This document shows, in pieces, positions 61,129-64,000 of a stretch of 64,000 nucleotides of DNA; position 1 is the first letter of the stretch; each line of letters opens with the position of its first letter. The notes under the pieces are model-generated. The model searched no databases. It saw only the letters and a program-made list of their open reading frames with translations, and was not told the DNA's origin. Origin of the DNA: Dolichospermum sp. LEGE 00240. Its GTDB lineage: Bacteria; Cyanobacteriota; Cyanobacteriia; Cyanobacteriales; Nostocaceae. The position numbers and the translations under genes are program-made. The stretch spans positions 1 to 64,000 of the forward strand of contig NZ_JADEVZ010000004.1 of the NCBI RefSeq assembly GCF_015207875.1, given 5' to 3'.

Positions 61129-62286
61129 TCAGTTAATGCCTAATTCTTGATAGTATTTCGTCAGTCTTTCAAATACAAAATCTTCATTATATTCGGTTGT
61201 TACTCTTCTCCGTCCTTGATTACCATAGGCTTCCCGCAATTCGGGATTAGATAACATAATTGCCAATGCCTCGGCTAATCTATCACTATCTTGAGAAGGC
61301 ACAATTAAACCTGTTTTTTCCTGTAATACTGCTTCTCGACATCCCCGAATATCTGTAGTCACAACTGGTAAACCCATCGCCATCGCTTCTAAAATAGATC
61401 GGGGTAATCCTTCATGAGTAAAAGTAGGTAAAGTAAAGACATCTAAAAGACCTAAAACTTCTGGTATATCTTGGCGGTCACCTGTGAGTGTAACGTGGTT
61501 CTCAATTCCCAGATTGCTAATTTTTGCCATTAGTTCTGTTTGGAAAGGTTCAGGATCTGAACTAAGTTGACCACCAATTATCAGAATATGTAAATTAGGA
61601 AATTTATCCACTAATTTAGCAGTAGCTTCTATCAGGTATCCACTACCTTTTTTGCGAGTTAAACGCCCAATTGTGCCAACAATTAAATTTGCTGTTTCTG
61701 GAATACCTAAAGATTGCCTTAATTCACTCTGATGAATGGGATTGAGTCGCTCACGGTGGAAACGATCAATATCTACACCGTTACCTAAATAAGCCAGTTT
61801 TTTAGGTGGACAAAGACCGAGTTTTTTAGCAGTGCTAATATCTTCATAATTTTGGCTAAGAATTAAATCAGTGATTAAAGCAGTCAGCTTTTCAACTAGA
61901 AAGTAAAAGTAATACTGGGTAGGAGTTGATAAATCATGAAAGGGCAGCCCGTGGGAAGTGTAAACAATGCGTTTAACCCCGGCAATTTTAGCGGCGATTC
62001 GTCCTAAAACAGCAGCAATTGGTGTATGGACATGGACGAGATCATATTGATTTTGCTGAATAATTTTTGTCAAGTGATAAATACTTTTTAAGCTGGAAAA
62101 TAACGATATCTTGCGATCAATATTTACGGGATGTATTTGGTATCCATTTGTTTGTAACTCTTCTACTTCCTTTCCTGGAGAACAGGCTATGCCAACCTCA
62201 AATTTTTGTGACAACAAATATTTTATCTGAGGTAGTAAAAGTATCTTCGCTGTACCACCAATTGCACAAATATGCAAGATTTTCAT
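61129..62286 (-). CDS. GT4-family glycosyltransferase
   Basis: 385 residues. GT-B fold retaining glycosyltransferase: IAAKIAGVKRIVYTSHGLPF, YLGNGVDIDRF, VGTIGRLTRKKGSGYLIEA, and the donor-binding TLPTFTHEGLPRSILEAMAM with DIRGCREAV. Such enzymes add the second or later sugar on the lipid-linked glycan in the cytoplasm. It is separated from the sugar transferase by 257 bp of AT-rich DNA in which I see nothing else. Donor and acceptor cannot be told. Confidence 0.92.
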   Translation of the reverse strand: MKILHICAIGGTAKILLLPQIKYLLSQKFEVGIACSPGKEVEELQTNGYQIHPVNIDRKISLFSSLKSIYHLTKIIQQNQYDLVHVHTPIAAVLGRIAAKIAGVKRIVYTSHGLPFHDLSTPTQYYFYFLVEKLTALITDLILSQNYEDISTAKKLGLCPPKKLAYLGNGVDIDRFHRERLNPIHQSELRQSLGIPETANLIVGTIGRLTRKKGSGYLIEATAKLVDKFPNLHILIIGGQLSSDPEPFQTELMAKISNLGIENHVTLTGDRQDIPEVLGLLDVFTLPTFTHEGLPRSILEAMAMGLPVVTTDIRGCREAVLQEKTGLIVPSQDSDRLAEALAIMLSNPELREAYGNQGRRRVTTEYNEDFVFERLTKYYQELGIN

Positions 62287-62338
62287 ATTTTGATCTATGG
62301 TCTTTGCTATTATGAGAATTTATAGAAAAGAGGATTTT

Positions 62339-63349
62339 TTAAACTTGGTAATATGAGCGATACCATTTCACAAATCGCTCGATTCCCTCCTCAATTGAGG
62401 TATTGGGTTTAAAACCCACATCTGTTACTAAGGCATCAACATCGGCATAGGTTGCTGGTACATCACCAGCTTGCATGGGAAGCAAATTTTTCTCTGCTTT
62501 CATTCCCAAACAACTTTCTAAGGTTTCGATAAAGTGCATTAATTCCACTGGTTGATTATTACCGATATTGTAATTTTTGTATGGGGCATAACTTGTGGCG
62601 GGATCTGGGGCATTTCCTGACCAATGAGGATTTGATGCAGCTACTTGATCAACAACACGAATTACACCTTCCACAATGTCATCAATATAGGTAAAATCCC
62701 GCCTCATTTTCCCATAATTGAAAACATCAATTGGTTGTCCTGCTAAAATTGCTTTGGTGAAGAGAAACAATGCCATATCAGGGCGACCCCAAGGACCATA
62801 AACTGTAAAAAATCGCAATCCTGAAACTGGTAAGCCATACAAACTACTGTAGGTATGTGCCATTAATTCGTTAGCTTTTTTGGTAGCTGCGTACAAACTC
62901 ACGGGATGATCTACATTGTCGTGAACGGAGAAGGGAATTTTTGTATTTGCACCGTAAACTGAACTAGAAGAAGCAAATACTAAATGTTGAACGTTGGTAT
63001 GGCGACAACCTTCGAGAATATTCACAAATCCCACTAAATTACTATCTACATAGGCATGGGGATTTTTTAAGGAATAACGGACTCCGGCTTGGGCTGCTAA
63101 ATTGACGACTTTATCAAAACTAGATTGAGCAAATAATTTGGGGATGCCTTCTCTATCTGCTAAATCTAATAAATGAAAGCTAAAATTGGGGTTTGGTAAA
63201 AGTTGCTCTAATCTGTCTTTTTTTAAGGTAACATCGTAGTAATGGTTAAGGTTATCTAAACCTACAACTTGATCACCTCTTTCTAGTAAGCGTTGACTGA
63301 GGTGAAAACCAATAAAACCAGCCGCACCTGTAACTAAAATTTTCGCCAT
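62339..63349 (-). CDS. UDP-glucuronate 4-epimerase-like NAD-dependent epimerase
   Basis: 336 residues from ATG 63349, which has AAAGGTGA upstream; a TTG at 63373 is rejected. NAD motif [18 protein letters not shown]. Catalytic [15 protein letters not shown] and [13 protein letters not shown] (YxxxK). [20 protein letters not shown] and [16 protein letters not shown] place it in the CapI/GAE group that turns UDP-GlcA into UDP-GalA, or close to the TviC/WbpP group. It follows a nucleotide-sugar 6-dehydrogenase by 11 bp, which would supply its uronate substrate. Confidence 0.92.
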   Translation of the reverse strand: MAKILVTGAAGFIGFHLSQRLLERGDQVVGLDNLNHYYDVTLKKDRLEQLLPNPNFSFHLLDLADREGIPKLFAQSSFDKVVNLAAQAGVRYSLKNPHAYVDSNLVGFVNILEGCRHTNVQHLVFASSSSVYGANTKIPFSVHDNVDHPVSLYAATKKANELMAHTYSSLYGLPVSGLRFFTVYGPWGRPDMALFLFTKAILAGQPIDVFNYGKMRRDFTYIDDIVEGVIRVVDQVAASNPHWSGNAPDPATSYAPYKNYNIGNNQPVELMHFIETLESCLGMKAEKNLLPMQAGDVPATYADVDALVTDVGFKPNTSIEEGIERFVKWYRSYYQV

Positions 63350-63360
63350 AACTTCACCTT

Positions 63361-64000
63361 TTATAAACTCCAATAATTAATATTTGCTGGTACATCCCCA
63401 GGTTCAAATATTGATTTGATATCCATGAAGATTCCCCCTGGACGAATATGAGCAAATAGTCTCTCTGCTGACATTTCTAAATATTCCTGATGGGGAACTG
63501 CTAAAATTAAGGCATCAAGATATGTAAGTTCTTTCCAGTCAGATAATTGAATCCCATATTCATGGACTGCATGACTATTTTCGGCTAAAGAGTCATGGAC
63601 TAGGGGGTCAATCCCAAATTGTCGCAATTCATGAATGATATCGGGAATGCGACTATTTCTTAAATCTGGGACATTTTCTTTAAAGGTAAGTCCCAAAATC
63701 CCCACTCGCGCCTTTTTGATTGTCACATTGGCTTCTACCAGCAGTTTCACCAACCGACTCCCCAAGAATTGACCCATGTTATCATTAATCCGTCTACCGG
63801 CGAGAATCACCTGGGGATAATAGCCAACTTGTTGGGCTTTGGCTGTGAGATAGTAAGGGTCTACACCGATGCAGTGACCCCCCACAAGACCTGGAGTGAA
63901 AGGTAAAAAATTCCACTTTGTCCCCGCAGCAGCTAAGACATCACGGGTGCGAATATTCAGGCGATCGCAAATTATTGCTAGTTCATTCATCAAGGCAATG
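63361..64000 (-). CDS. Nucleotide-sugar 6-dehydrogenase (TviB/WbpO type), 5' end beyond window
   Basis: Only the C-terminal 212 codons are inside the window; the frame runs off the right edge (the codons before [11 protein letters not shown] read IALM). It includes [19 protein letters not shown] with the catalytic Cys missing one domain earlier than seen or outside, the linker [20 protein letters not shown], and the C-terminal NAD/UDP domain. The enzyme oxidises C6 of UDP-GlcNAc, UDP-ManNAc or UDP-Glc to the uronate. The GHCIGVDP motif is typical of the TviB/WecC branch rather than plain UDP-glucose dehydrogenase. The downstream epimerase is its likely partner. Confidence 0.92.
   Translation of the reverse strand, partial: IALMNELAIICDRLNIRTRDVLAAAGTKWNFLPFTPGLVGGHCIGVDPYYLTAKAQQVGYYPQVILAGRRINDNMGQFLGSRLVKLLVEANVTIKKARVGILGLTFKENVPDLRNSRIPDIIHELRQFGIDPLVHDSLAENSHAVHEYGIQLSDWKELTYLDALILAVPHQEYLEMSAERLFAHIRPGGIFMDIKSIFEPGDVPANINYWSL

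Overview
The window is chromosomal DNA from a filamentous, heterocyst-forming cyanobacterium of the order Nostocales (Anabaena/Nostoc/Dolichospermum type). The evidence is a complete allophycocyanin core set (apcE-apcA-apcB-apcC, with a four-REP ApcE), a HetF-like CHAT protease preceded by a tandem array matching the heterocyst-specific small RNA NsiR1, frequent GCGATCGC (HIP1) sites, and many 7-bp tandem repeats between genes. No rRNA, tRNA or CRISPR array was recognised.

Layout. 0-10 kb: a DUF3598-like remnant, a small conserved protein, an RRM RNA-binding protein, glnB (PII), hetF, the NsiR1 array, a M23 peptidase, an SH3b/peptidoglycan-binding protein, wecB and a small helical protein. 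10-21 kb: a recent tandem duplication of a coiled-coil plus PD-(D/E)XK gene, cobS, a conserved hypothetical, tgt, a Uma2 nuclease-like protein, a SagB-type oxidoreductase, an alpha/beta hydrolase and a Ser/Thr kinase. 20-31 kb is mostly housekeeping: an AEC transporter, transketolase, fabF and acpP, an HdrB-like CCG protein, peptide deformylase, an HtrA protease, dnaA with a candidate oriC and a fungal-type cytosine deaminase. 31-41 kb: a DUF4327-like protein, a second Uma2, a PP2C phosphatase/FHA-kinase pair, an RsuA-family pseudouridine synthase, a phosphodiester glycosidase-like protein, dnaK and a decayed DUF433/DUF5615 gene pair. 41-47 kb: the phycobilisome core genes. 47-64 kb, all on the minus strand: a surface-polysaccharide and natural-product region. 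It holds a nucleotide-sugar dehydrogenase, a uronate epimerase, a glycosyltransferase, a PglC-like sugar transferase, a PglD-like acetyltransferase, a DUF362 protein, a large NRPS, a PLP decarboxylase, an ATP-grasp enzyme, a DegT aminotransferase and a Wzc-type kinase.

Most notable. (1) A four-copy NsiR1-type array upstream of and antisense to hetF, with glnB next door. (2) A miniature mobile element present in four copies, each flanked by its own perfect 6-bp target duplication; a related unoccupied site for one insertion lies elsewhere in the window. (3) An NRPS with the order formyltransferase - half condensation domain - adenylation domain split by a luciferase-like monooxygenase - carrier, with a glycine-like specificity code. 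(4) Two kinds of dispersed repeat inside that NRPS that are translated in frame. (5) A duplicated gene that lost its start codon and appears to have gained a new one.

Limits: all functions come from motif reading and memory of protein families. No database search or folding program was run. RNA ends, promoters and the origin are inferences.
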